Source: Ypsolopha sequella | Lineage: Eukaryota; Arthropoda; Insecta; Lepidoptera; Ypsolophidae | DNA: 64,000 nucleotides | Assembly (NCBI GenBank): GCA_934047225.1 | Contig: OW203991.1 | Span: 868,001-932,000, forward strand | Direction: 5' to 3' | Part shown: positions 53,546 to 64,000 of the stretch, in pieces | Numbering within the stretch: the first letter of the stretch is position 1 | Layout: the number at the start of each line of letters is the position of its first letter | Notes under the pieces: model-generated | The model's input: the letters and a program-made list of their open reading frames with translations, nothing else | Databases searched by the model: none | What the model was told of the DNA's origin: nothing | Position numbers and translations under genes: made by a program

Positions 53546-54374
53546 TGGTCAGTAAAGCATGTTCTACATTGCAGAATTACCTTCAATGTCTTCATAACAC
53601 TGACTATTTCAACATGGAAGTACTGTTTCAGAATTCTTGTTCCCAACATTTTTCGTACCCTTTTTTTATACAATAGATTTTCACCACAAATTTGTTTTCA
53701 CTTGACCATTACCCAACCTGATGTCGATAAGACCTAAGATGAAGAGCGCTCGCCCGGAAACTGACAGAGCGACAGCAAACGAGGCGTTAATCAGTATTAT
53801 TTCAATACTGGTTTTACATTAAATTTATTTTTGTTTGTTCAAAATTGTAATTTGGTGTGTATTTTTATACATATTTTTATTGTTACTAATTCCATGATCT
53901 CAGGTAGCAATACCGTACCATGCCAATATCATTACGACTGTTCTTTTTATAAATTTTCGTGAAATTGTTAGTTAAAAATATTATAAAAAATGTCACGCGA
54001 ACACGATATTTTAATGGTCGTAGATATTGTGTGCAAGTGGACATAATTAAACATTGGGACACTTGTACAGTCTATAACAAAATTTTACCACTGATAAAAG
54101 TCTCCTCTTCCTATAGTGGAACTCGTACAAGAGGTTTTTATAAGGGTAGCGGATTGATCATCACATACCAGTCACTCAAAGCGGCTGCAGGTTGTAGACG
54201 GCCGCGGTTGTATAAGTTGCTATACAGCCAACAGTTAGTTCACTAGTCACCTGAATGTACAACGATCGGTTACCATTTGGGGAGAATAGTTGTTCAGCCT
54301 TTTCCGTTAGCATTGCGCAGGTGATACATGCGTTCATTCGCAAATTTTTGCGCACTTATTAACTTATATATCTA
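53546..54374. other. Unassigned
   Basis: A 95-codon frame (53959-54246) has a basic N-terminus and no domain I know. Sequence at 53740-53790 is GC-richer. No gene called. Confidence 0.35.
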
Positions 54375-54504
54375 CACTAGGCCAACTTTGCCCGCGGTTT
54401 CACTCGCGTGGAAGCTGGAAGTGTCTTTCAATAAACTATCATCGTCAGTTCATGGTTTGGCGATTATTTTATCAACATCCTTTATAGCCTATATATTGAC
54501 CAGA
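54375..54504 (-). mobile_element. Helitron-like terminal fragment
   Basis: The reverse complement ends GCGAGTGAAACCGCGGGCAA followed by AGTTGGCCTAGTG, comparable to the Helitron-type end at 30328 (CCGCGGGCAAAAGCTAGT). A short fragment directly left of a SINE; low confidence. Confidence 0.4.
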
Positions 54505-54722
54505 GTTACTGTCACTGTCTACACTGTTTACACCCACTTTTCACCGGCGATTATTACACCCCAAACGTAATGGGTGATGAGCCCTATCGCCGTACTTCAG
54601 TCGTAAATGGACCAACAACTTAACGTGCCTCCATAAGTACACAGAACGAACACTAATTAATGTGCTCAGCGAGGATTGAACCCGCGACCATGATTCTACC
54701 ACTCGGTCACAGGGGGTGAAAA
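54505..54722 (-). repeat. tRNA-derived SINE, complete, minus strand
   Basis: The reverse complement begins CCCTGTGACCGAGTGGTAGA (A-box region), then CATGGTCGCGGGTTCAATCC (B box), CGTACTTATGGAGGCACG, CGATAGGGCTCATCACCC, and CGCCGGTGAAAAGTGGGT. At about 215 bp it is the best uninterrupted copy of this SINE subtype and shows what is missing at 2216-2340 and 2795-2916. Confidence 0.85.
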
Positions 54723-54774
54723 TAAATAACCACACAATTTACAATTTGGTGCTTTCCTTGCCTATAATGTTGCT

Positions 54775-55175
54775 TAATCGAATGGGCAGAGGTAGGCGTG
54801 TATTTATATATGTAACCTATTAGTATGTAGTATAAAGGATGGGATTTGGTTGGCTGGATTCGTGCTGGGGGCTCGGTTGGTGATCTTTGAACCTTTTTCT
54901 TGGTCCCTAGCCGGGTCTCCGGTATGGGTTCGGGTGGTTGATTGGATTTCACCTTGTATAATATATATTTTACCTATAATTTTAATCGTCTATTTATATA
55001 TATATATATATATATATTGCTACATAAATTAAATAAACCTTTAATCTAGTTCATGTACATTTATTATTTTATTACATTTATTTTTTTTATAAGATTAAAT
55101 TTTGACTTGTGAAACGTTTATTTTATATACCTACTTTACAAAATAAACTATTTGAACTTGAATTTGAATCAGAAG
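54775..55175 (+). mobile_element. LINE 3'-end repeat with TTTGAA-type tail
   Basis: CGAATGGGCAGAGGTAGGCG at 54778 resembles the UTR motif at 7735. The far end TTTACAAAATAAACTATTTG followed by AACTTGAATTTGAATC is the tail also seen at 56880-56937. Between them lies a T/G-rich patch and a long TA run (54995-55015). It may be more than one element. Confidence 0.5.
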
Positions 55176-55524
55176 TCATTAAATGGTTAACAGGAATTAT
55201 CATAAATTAATTATTGTCTCTTGCCGTGTACTCGTTCTACAAAACTTTAGTCCCGCGAAACCTTTGAAGTTACGAAGCTTCACAATAAATTACTTTTTCT
55301 AAGAAACTGAAGTCACCGATTGTCGTTTCTTGTTGTTAGAAAACATTACTTAGAGCCAGTCTCGATTGTAGTTGGAGATAAACCAAGCAAGTGCAAGCTG
55401 GAAGTCGTTTGTAGGAATAGAGGGTTCTTCAGATAAACGATATTGGAAGAAAAGGATAAGCAGCCGCTGAAGAAACTGGGTAAGCAAAGGATTAAAAAAC
55501 AAAAAGAAGGTAAAACAAGTAAAA
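55176..55524. other. Unassigned
   Basis: Nothing recognised. Confidence 0.4.
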
Positions 55525-55845
55525 ACAGCGTCGGTAGAACGCTGGCCTTTCAATCTCGATTCCAAATCGGGCATGCACTAATGAGTTTTTCGGAATTTTA
55601 TTTGTATACCAAATACTTGCTGAACGGTGAAGGAATACATTAAGAGGAAACCTGTATGCCCTAAAAAGCGTGTATTTATGCCCGAAGAACGGCGATGGGG
55701 CTCACCACTCATCACGTTGGGACATAATAATTGTCAGAGAAACGCAGGTATACCGAGTGTGGACGGTGACTTGCATTTCATAGTTCTCACTCGGAACACC
55801 TCTGACACCACCTCGAGGCTACATGTCGAGACTACCAAAAGTATA
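55525..55845 (+). repeat. tRNA-derived SINE, truncated head
   Basis: AGCGTCGGTAGAACGCTGGC (A-box remnant), ATTCCAAATCGGGCATGCAC (decayed B box), GCTGAACGGTGAAGGAATAC, ATGCCCTAAAAAGCGTGTAT, GGCTCACCACTCATCACGTT and CATGTCGAGACTACC. Same subtype as 25574-25970. Confidence 0.8.
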
Positions 55846-55869
55846 ATAGTTTTTCTTCAGTAACAGTGT

Positions 55870-56150
55870 CTAAGTCGGGAGGATGCCAGAAATATAATCT
55901 TGAGAATCAGGGTCGATTTCGCCGAAAACGTCTCAAGGAGTTTTTTCGATTTTTAGTGCATATTATATATTTGCTGAACGGTGCCGAAAAACATTGTGAA
56001 CGTGTGTCTGTGTCCGAACTATGGTGATAAAGCTCATCCCCTCTTATGTTGGGACGTAAGAATCGTCAGTGAAAAGAGGGTGCTACCAGTGTCGATTGTT
56101 CTAGTGACACTAAGAAACACTCCTGGCAACCTATTGGAGATATGTGTAGT
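55870..56150 (+). repeat. Second SINE copy in tandem, more diverged
   Basis: TTGCTGAACGGTGCCGAAAA, ATGGTGATAAAGCTCATCCC, TGTTGGGACGTAAGAATCGT and CAGTGTCGATTGTTCTAGTG follow the SINE body order. It directly follows the copy at 55525 in the same orientation. Confidence 0.65.
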
Positions 56151-56504
56151 GATATTTTTTTTTGTTTTCTCTTCATTTTAAATGAAACATCTGTCTGTAT
56201 ATCTGTATGTTATCTTTTAACTCGTAAACAGTCCAATTGCTTCGAATCAGTTTTCACTGAAAGTATTTTTTTTTTCAAGGAAGGTTTTTTATTGTCTCGC
56301 TATAACAAAAGGAGCTAAACCTTATCATTTTGGAAGATTCTATTCAGCGCTGACGAAGCCGCGGTTTAAAAACTAAACACTTACGAGTTAAGTTGAATAG
56401 AGAATATAATAAATTTGTGTGGTCGATTTATTAGACAGCATGTTTCTCCACATTTGTGATGCAAAAATTAATTTAAGCTATATATTTTATTATAGGAATC
56501 CATC
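56151..56504. other. Unassigned
   Basis: AT-rich with T runs; no feature. Confidence 0.4.
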
Positions 56505-56785
56505 CATCTCATCCATCAGCCTGTGGCCATCCCCTGCTAGACATAGGCCTCGTGTTGGCGACAAATATAACAGCCCACTGACAATTCAACTTATTAATTC
56601 GGCAAGCTATGTCGGTCACTTTCGATCACTGACGGATTTTATCATTTCGAATTTTATCCATCTGAGATACACTAAACATAGCCCGCTCCAAAGCTCGTTG
56701 TGCGACCTTAGATCGGCGGATCAAGTCCTTCGAAAGAGACCGTATAGAGAGTGCCGTAAGTTATCACTGGAAGGACGCACTGGTT
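56505..56785 (-). pseudogene. RTE-type LINE ORF C-terminal region, frameshifted
   Basis: The minus strand reads NQCVLPVITYG at its right end, then in another frame KVAQRALERAMFSVSQMDKI, RNDKIRQ, a stop, and KVTDIACRINKLNCQWAVIF. The order NQCVLPVxTYG, KVAQRAxERAM, TKVTDIAxRIxKLxWQWAGH is typical of this LINE family, also represented at 36274-36571. Frameshift and stops show it is dead. Confidence 0.8.
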
Positions 56786-56799
56786 ATAAACATTAGCTT

Positions 56800-56940
56800 T
56801 TAAGCTAATATATATATTGCTACATACATTCAATAAATAAAACAAATATTTTTATTTGACTCGTAAAAAGTGTATTATGAATACCTACTTTACAAAATAA
56901 ACTATTTGAATTTGAAGTTGAATTTGAATTTAAAGCACTG
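56800..56940 (+). mobile_element. LINE 3' tail, TTTGAA type
   Basis: ATATATATTGCTACATACAT, then ACCTACTTTACAAAATAAAC and TATTTGAATTTGAAGTTGAA. Nearly the same end lies at 55010-55170. Only the tail is present. Confidence 0.65.
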
Positions 56941-57599
56941 CGGTAATGGCGACGTAAATATACGTATTATACGAAGAATATTCTAAACTTTCTTCGTCTG
57001 ATACACGGAATCCTAAAAATCACAGCATTTATAAATTAAAAACCTTTGCGCTCGCTGAGACTGGGAAAAAAGAACTTGTTCGAGGTACAAAAATTCGCGA
57101 CACAGTAACTTATCTCGAAACAGCCATCCATTCAGTTTTTAATTAATTAAAACTGCGAGGAATCGAGCCGAAAAAGGAATTTATGATAATGAACGAAAGA
57201 AATTTTTAATTTTTCCAACCGAAGGAGGGGGGGGGGGGGACGATCTTGAAACTTCCAGCCTGGTCGGTCTTCAGCCAAATTAAATAAGTTGACTTCTCTC
57301 CGTATTACAATACTTACTCAGTTGTTGTTTTATATCGCGAGAAATGATTTATTATTTTGAAGTTTAAGGTCTCTTTTCGTATAATGAATTTCAAATTCGT
57401 GCTGAGTTTTCTGAGTATTTTTAGTTTAGAATTTGGGAGCAGAACTTTGAAATAATATCTTTGCGTGTTTTGATTATTCATTATTCAGTCATATTGATTT
57501 AAAGAAAGTTAGAATTTTTCAGATGTATGGCCGTTATGGCCAAAACAGCCTTATAGTTGGTACGTCAATACTTTAACAACAAGAAAAATCCGGAAATGC
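56941..57599. other. Unassigned, with a G run at 57226-57239
   Basis: A run of about 13-14 G interrupted by one A at the edges; otherwise AT-rich and featureless. Confidence 0.45.
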
Positions 57600-57900
57600 C
57601 TGATAAAGGTCTACATCTGTAGGTTGCATTGTATAGTAGTGAAATATGGACATTGACGCAAAGATACAGAGAGAGGTTGTAGTTAAAGGTGTTTGAAACT
57701 TGGTGCTGGAGGAGGATGGAGAGACGGATAGGTAGACTAATGAAATGTTGAAAATTGTAAAAAGATGTTTCTTAAAAACCATTGAAAATCGAAGAGGGAA
57801 GATGATAGAACACTTGCTTTGACAGTTTTTGAAAACAACCATAGCAGGAGACGTCGAAAGGAAAATAAGAAGAGGAAGACCTAGACGCACCTATTTTATT
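57600..57900 (+). pseudogene. LINE ORF remnant, RTE-like, many frameshifts
   Basis: Across shifting plus-strand frames one can follow a Trp-Thr-Leu-rich start (WTLTQRYRERL), KVFETWCWRRMERR, a KTIENRRGKM-like block and GRRRKENKKRKT/ EEEDLDA. FETWCWRRM and ENRRGKMI are characteristic of the C-terminal part of a LINE group I associate with RTE. At least four frame changes or stops are needed to follow it. Confidence 0.7.
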
Positions 57901-60160
57901 TGCGCCTCCATCATTTGTGTTGTGAGCCCCAACTGAACATCTGTTGACGGAGAGTTTTGGCCAAAAAATGTCGTGATTCTTCGTTTCAGCAGTAGAATTC
58001 CCTCAGACAGTCTGAGATTATTAACATGGAAGTCTAACACGGTCCTCTTTGCTCCGCTCGTCGTCGCACTTATTTTTAACTTTTGGTGAATGATTTTAGA
58101 TTTCATACTTTACGATCTGAATAATTCTACGACGACACATCAACGTCAGACTCTCTGTGACTAGCTTGCGTCAGAGATACAGCCTATCCTACTTGCGCTC
58201 ACACGTGCGACCGTGTTGTCAATGTGCGAGAGAGCAAGTATGATGGAAATACACGTATCAACGGCGCGTGCTAGACCCCCCGGGCGGACGGTAAGTCTAT
58301 CTGAGTATATTGTACTCAGCTATGGCAGAGGAGCTATGGGCTTTAATATACTGCCACAGTCTACATTATTTAGATGATCCGTGTAAATTTCAGAACAAAT
58401 ATTAAATTTTTTTTCTCTTTTTGTGATAGTTAGTGTGAGTCGTTGTTGAACATTAATACTCGGTTAATTTATGACCAAAGCTTACAGACATTCGATAATA
58501 TCTGTGCCAAAGCTATTGTGTCATAGATTTATACTTTAGATTTTAATCTATTTTTGGAGTTGTATTATTTTAATGACTTTGTTAATACTTTTTTGTTAAA
58601 TTCTTAAGTTCCTGTGGCGATGTTTTATTACTCTGTCTTGTCTCTTGCAAAAAATGTGATAAGCCCAAAAAGCTTATAAACTTTTTTGATTGGTCATTGA
58701 AGTTTACAGTGCTACATACAAAGATCTTATGGCGCGTGAATTGGCCAAAATTATAACTAATGCCGCTACCATACTCCTAGTTTCACAGCTGCGCCCCCTG
58801 TTACTGTCAAACACGCGCCATCAGATCGTTAACACTGTACTATACAATTATTTGTCAGATATTGTTGACAACTTCCTGTAATAGCTAAAATAAGTAAATC
58901 AATTTACTTGTTAAAAGTACTTAAATGATTCTTGTAACTACTATCATCCAAGCCAACCAGATGAATGAGCCAACCAATAATCGCGTCTATCAAATCACAT
59001 TAAAACTCTCACCATTCGTTTAGTTGGCTTGATTGCTTGTTAGCAAAATAATACGTAGCAGTGGTAGAAAATATGCCGCAAATAAATAATTTTTGTGGTA
59101 ATTTCACAAACAAGATAAAAGTTCATATTTTAGATATTTTCCTTTCATTTCTCCTTATATATCCCAAATTTCAAGTTTGTAGGTCTGCTAGAAGTACCTT
59201 ATAATTTTGATGATCATTGAGTGTGTGACAAACTAGCGAAATTTTGATAGCAGATAGTTTCTATATTATATTTATTATTAGAAACTAGTAATTTGGAAAC
59301 GGCCGTTTGCGCTCAACTGCCACGGCAGTGGCCCCTGATGTTGCGATGTTTTTTTTTTCAAGTTTTGTTTGTATTGTATAGCAAATTAGTTTAATATTGT
59401 AATGCTGTTCAATTTATTGTAATAAATAACAATAATAATAATTTACACAAGTGAAGGAGAAAGTTAATGTTATGTTATATCAAGAGGTAACACAAAAATT
59501 TGTTAGTGTTATTGATCGCACTGGCTGATGTAAACTATTTATTGTGTAATTAAGATCTTATATTAATTCTTTTGATAATGCCATAAAGGCGAAACTGGTC
59601 AGGAAGTATTAAATAAATTTGTGGGATAGTAGAAGTGATTTTCTAATCATTATATAATTTGCATTTGCTTATGTTTATTTTTTGGAACAAGTTATTCATT
59701 CTAACGAGTTCGTTTTAATAGAAATGATATAATTTAATTTGACTATTTATTTGTCGCAATTAAATTCAGTTATTTCATTATTATTTACCGGAGCTTCGCT
59801 AACCTCAACCGTTGGGCGCTACAACCTCCGTTCGACGCTACAACCTCCGATAAGTGGCGAGGAATTTTACGATCGGTTAAATCTTAAGCCTCTTCCCAGC
59901 CCCATTTATTATTTAAGAGGGCTTAGATTTTATAAAGTTTTTAATACAGTTTGAAAGGAATAATTAATTTAACAAAATTATAAGAAGGATTTGCTCCTTC
60001 TGAGGTTGAAATTCCTAGAAAGTGGGAAATATTTGAAATATTGGGAGTTCAAATGCGAAGCTCTTTTCCTTGAAATGTCGTAGTTTCCTATATAAATATT
60101 AAATTAGTAATGGATCAAAAATGTGTTGTTTCTAATTTATACCTATTTTTTTCTACTCGC
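57901..60160. other. Unassigned 2.3-kb stretch
   Basis: No gene assigned. A patch at 58110-58320 is GC-richer and includes GGGCGGACGGTAAGT at about 58281, a splice-donor-like sequence. Frames at 58690-58881 and 59739-59954 have no domains. A host exon is possible but unsupported. Confidence 0.35.
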
Positions 60161-60226
60161 CTACCCGTAGTACCTACCCGTAGTACCTACCCGTAGTACC
60201 TACCCGTAGTACCTACCCGTAGTACC
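60161..60226. repeat. 13-bp tandem repeat, five units
   Basis: CTACCCGTAGTAC repeated five times without change. Confidence 0.95.
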
Positions 60227-60886
60227 ATACGGGACGCATCCTATAATACTTATACACATTAGCCAATGGCTTTTGTGTCGGTGTGTATGGATTAAGTATG
60301 GAAATTACAGGACTAATGTAATCTTAACATTCCTGAACAATAAATTTAACAGTAACCTCAGTTCTTAAAAAAATGCATAATTTTGTTAAACCGTATCAAG
60401 TTAACAATATTGTAAACCGTACCCGTTTGAAAACGACGGTGAACGCCGCATCGTCATCCTAAGAGCGACACTTGCCTTGATAATATCGAAATTGTATCGG
60501 TGAAACTGTCACACTTGAGTGTTCAAGCCGTATGTAATAATAATTGTAAAAGTAATTCAGTAACCTGCTTCCACGACGGAAAACCCGGTCAGACGAGCCG
60601 CTGGGCCGTCGGGCTGTCGAACTGATACCTGATTGAGTATCTGAAACAGTCACAATGTGCTGCAGTACAGTGTATCATATTCGTTCTATAACTGGGATAG
60701 AAAAGCAAGTACAAGACGATTTTAGAAAAAGCGAAAGCGTATGTAAAAAATTAACAGCATAATCGCTTATTTTGAATTGTGAATGTATCAAATTATGTGT
60801 GAAACCGGCCCTGAATCACAAAAAAAGTATTGGAAAAAGAAAAAAAAACTATTCATACAACTCTGACGGTTCTCTACTATGACGTC
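60227..60886. other. Unassigned, left flank of the 61-bp array
   Basis: A 64-codon minus-strand frame has no domain. No gene. Confidence 0.4.
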
Positions 60887-63188
60887 GACGTAGCAAGTGT
60901 GAAACTGGCGCAGCTTTGCACTTGTATACCAGCTACACCGTAGCATTGACGTAGCAAGTGTGAAACTGGCGCAGATTTGCACTTGTAGACCAGCTACACC
61001 GTAGCATTGACGTAGCAAGTATGAAACTGGCACAGCTTTGCACTTGTAGACCAGCTACACCGTAGCATTGACGTAGCAAGTGTGAAACTGGACCAGATTT
61101 GCACTTGTATACCAGCTACACCGTAGCATTGACGTAGCAAGTGTGAAACCTCCGCAGATTTGCACTTGTAGACCAGCTACACCGTAGCATTGACGTAGCA
61201 AGTGTGAAACTGGAGCAGATTTGCACTTGTATACCAGCTACACCGTAGCATTGACGTAGCAAGTGTGAAACTGGCGCAGCTTTGCACTTGTATACCAGCT
61301 ACACCGTAGCATTGACGTAGCAAGTGTGAAACTGGCGCAGATTTGCACTTGTAGACCAGCTACACCGTAGCATTGACGTAGCAAGTATGAAACTGGCACA
61401 GCTTTGCACTTGTAGACCAGCTACACCGTAGCATTGACGTAGCAAGTGTGAAACTGGACCAGATTTGCACTTGTAGACCAGCTACACCGTAGCATTGACG
61501 TAGCAAGTGTGAAACCTCCGCAGATTTGCACTTGTAGACCAGCTACACCGTAGCATTGACGTAGCAAGTGTGAAACTGGAGCAGATTTGCACTTGTATAC
61601 CAGCTACACCGTAGCATTGACGTAGCAAGTGTGAAACTGGCGCAGCTTTGCACTTGTATACCAGCTACACCGTAGCATTGACGTAGCAAGTGTGAAACTG
61701 GCGCAGATTTGCACTTGTAGACCAGCTACACCGTAGCATTGACGTAGCAAGTATGAAACTGGCACAGCTTTGCACTTGTAGACCAGCTACACCGTAGCAT
61801 TGACGTAGCAAGTGTGAAACTGGACCAGATTTGCACTTGTATACCAGCTACACCGTAGCATTGACGTAGCAAGTGTGAAACCTCCGCAGATTTGCACTTG
61901 TAGACCAGCTACACCGTAGCATTGACGTAGCAAATGTGAAACTGGAGCAGATTTGCACTTGTATACCAGCTACACCGTAGCATTGACGTAGCAAGTGTGA
62001 AACTGGCGCAGATTTGCACTTGTAGACCAGATATACCGTAGCATTGACGTAGCAAGTGTGAAACTGGCGCAAATTTGCACTTGTAGACCAGCTACACCGT
62101 AGCATTGACGTAGCAAGTGTGAAACTGGAGCAGATTTGCACTTGTATACCAGCTACACCGTAGCATTGACGTAGCAAGTGTGAAACTGGCGCAGCTTTGC
62201 ACTTGTAGACCAGCTACACCGTAGCATTGACGTAGCAAGTGTGAAACTGGCGCAGCTTTGCACTTGTAGACCAGCTACACCGTAGCATTGACGTAGCAAG
62301 TGTGAAACTGGCGCAGCTTTGCACTTGTAGACCAGCTACACCGTAGCATTGACGTAGCAAGTGTGAAACTGGAGCAGATTTGCACTTGTATACCAGCTAC
62401 ACCGTAGCATTGACGTAGCAAGTGTGAAACTGGCGCAGATTTGCACTTGTAGACCAGCTTCACCGTAGCATTGACGTAGCAAGTGTGAAACTGGAGCAGA
62501 TTTGCACTTGTATACCAGCTACACCGTAGCATTGACGTAGCAAGTGTGAAACTGGCGCAGCTTTGCACTTGTAGACCAGCTACACCGTAGCATTGACGTA
62601 GCAAGTGTGAAACTGGCGCAGCTTTGCACTTGTAGACCAGCTACACCGTAGCATTGACGTAGCAAGTGTGAAACTGGCGCAGCTTTGCACTTGTAGACCA
62701 GCTACACCGTAGCATTGACGTAGCAAGTGTGAAACTGGAGCAGATTTGCACTTTTATACCAGCTACACCGTAGCATTGACGTAGCAGGTGTGAAACTGGA
62801 GCAGCTTTGCACTTGTAGACCAGCTACACCGTAGCATTGACGTAGCAAGTGTGAAACTGGCGCAGCTTTGCACTTGTAGAGCAGCTACACCGTAGCATTG
62901 ACGTAGCAAGTGTGAAACTGGAGCAGATTTGCACTTTTATACCAGCTACACCGTAGAATTGACGTAGCAAGTGTGAAACTGGAGCAGATTTGCACTTGTA
63001 TACCAGCTACACCGTAGCATTGACGTAGCAAGTGTGAAACTGGAGCAGATTTGCACTTGTATACCAGCTACACCGTAGCATTGACGTAGCAAGTGTGAAA
63101 CTAGCGCAGCTTTGCACTTGTAGACCAGCTACACCGTAGCATTGACGTAGCAAGTGTGAAACTGGCGCAACTTTGCACTTGTAGACCA
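60887..63188. repeat. 61-bp satellite, about 38 units, with 366-bp higher-order repeat
   Basis: Period 61: GACGTAGCAAGTGTGAAACT, GGCGCAGCTTTGCACTTGTA, GACCAGCTACACCGTAGCATT. Monomer types are ordered: the AAACCTCCGCAG type occurs at 61149, 61515 and 61881, and the GTATGAAACTGGCACAG type is likewise repeated, exactly 366 bp (six units) apart. In 62165-62730 another six-unit pattern (three GCGCAGC units, then GAGCAGA units) also repeats at 366 bp. The minus strand has spurious frames up to 109 codons. Confidence 0.97.
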
Positions 63189-63930
63189 CTAAATCACTAA
63201 AGTCTGCGTTTTTTTCCGTGACCGTAATTTGTTACACTCAAAGGTCTTAAGAAGTGCCAATATTCCAATTATTTGGAAAATAATTTTCAAAATATTGGAG
63301 TTTAAATTGGAAAATGCCAATTAAATAATATTAAAATAAATAGTAAATTACATAAAAATTCAAAATAATTATTAAAATATTCAGATGGTCTCTTCATTTT
63401 TATAAACCACATCTGCTTAAGTGATTAGTTCTGCATTTTACTCAGACAAAAGGGTAAAAAACATTTTTTGTCATGTTTTTGTAGTTAGGCGTAAAGTGTA
63501 CTACAGTTATACAATGATTAATATGTAAAAACGCTTTACCTTAGATTAAAGGTCAAGGATGCAAAGTATTCAACATTAAAAATGTCGAATTTCATATTTT
63601 CACAAGGATAGTCGCCTTAATAATAAAACTACATAAATAAAGCTAACAAAATTAAAAAACAGCAAAATTTATCTGTATTCATAATGTAAGTTCACAATTG
63701 GTTGACTGCGGCCACTTACCTGTTATCGCCGTGCATGCTTCATTTGATTGAAAATGCGAGTCAAAATGGCGAATAAATTCCCTCAAAAGCTCCGCAAAGG
63801 GATTGTTTACACAACTATGTGAAACGTTCATCGAAATTAATCGTATGAAAAGCTGGCAGTATTTCAGTTCACTGTATAAAAGTTGGCGCAGATTTTCCAT
63901 CTATTCGCATCATACATAATAAAAAAAAAC
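63189..63930. other. Unassigned AT-rich stretch
   Basis: AATATT-rich near 63250-63380; no gene. A 73-codon minus-strand frame (63900-63679) has no domain. Confidence 0.4.
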
Positions 63931-64000
63931 CGGCCAAGTGCGAGTCGGACTCGCGCACGAAGGGTTTCGTGCCATTATCTATAAAAACGGCAAAAAAAAA
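63931..64000 (+). repeat. Lepidopteran interspersed repeat, second copy, cut by window edge
   Basis: CGGCCAAGTGCGAGTCGGAC, CGCACGAAGGGTTTCGTGCC and ATTATCTATAAAAACGGCAA equal the start of 2929-3189. It is preceded by a run of A. The rest lies beyond the window. Confidence 0.85.

Noticed and set aside
53959..54246. 95-codon plus-strand frame as a gene
   Set aside because: No domain or neighbour support; sits in unassigned sequence right of the gypsy element.
61848..63189. Minus-strand Cys/Tyr-rich frames of 60-109 codons
   Set aside because: Artefact of the 61-bp satellite; the same peptide recurs in each and ends wherever a unit variant makes a stop.
1..64000. Bacterial, viral or contaminant sequence
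   Set aside because: No operons, ribosome binding sites or long adjacent genes; lepidopteran repeats and SINEs are spread across the window from end to end.

Overview
The window looks like repeat-rich, gene-poor nuclear DNA of a moth or butterfly (Lepidoptera). It is AT-rich, with no operons and no intact host gene that I can recognise. The evidence for Lepidoptera is two copies of a well-known lepidopteran interspersed repeat (2929-3189, and 63931 to the window edge), tRNA-derived SINEs of lepidopteran type in both orientations, a mellifera/cecropia-type mariner remnant, LINE copies with short microsatellite 3' tails, Helitron-type termini and many palindromic MITEs. The assignment rests on recognising these families by eye, not on a database search.

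Layout. 0-14 kb: a broken minus-strand LINE reverse transcriptase with a MITE-like insertion, palindromic MITEs, a split SINE, a 49-bp minisatellite (about 32 units), two outward-facing LINE 3' ends, a mariner fragment and a 0.66-kb inverted-repeat element. 14.1-20.5 kb: a 29-bp minisatellite cut in two by a full-length two-ORF LINE (14754-19855) with intact ORF1 and ORF2 and a 5-bp target duplication. 20.5-29 kb: truncated LINE 3' ends, MITEs, SINEs and a 44-bp array of about 44 units that sits inside the 3' end of a LINE coding region. 29-38 kb: SINEs, a Helitron-like element with a helicase C-terminus, a CpG-dense stretch, 28-bp and 26-bp arrays and a perfect 31-bp-arm hairpin. 38-48 kb: a LINE nested inside another LINE, a 23-bp array with a 115-bp higher-order period, and a 385-bp foldback element. 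48.8-53.5 kb: a complete Ty3/gypsy LTR retrotransposon whose two 206-bp LTRs differ at one position and whose target duplication is ACTAA, but whose coding region has two frameshifts and a changed reverse transcriptase active site. 54-64 kb: SINEs, LINE fragments and a 61-bp array of about 38 units organised as 6-unit (366-bp) higher-order repeats.

Functionally, only the LINE at 14754-19855 appears able to encode all its own proteins: an RNA-binding ORF1 and an endonuclease-reverse transcriptase ORF2. The gypsy element has intact cis signals but needs help in trans. SINEs, MITEs and truncated LINEs are passive. Tandem arrays occupy roughly 8 kb. Several can be tied to transposons: one begins and ends inside a LINE ORF, one abuts half of a foldback element, and one was the target of a LINE. 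The clearest theme is tandem arrays growing from, and being broken by, mobile elements. Many open frames over 60 codons exist but are chance frames or artefacts of repeat periods not divisible by three.
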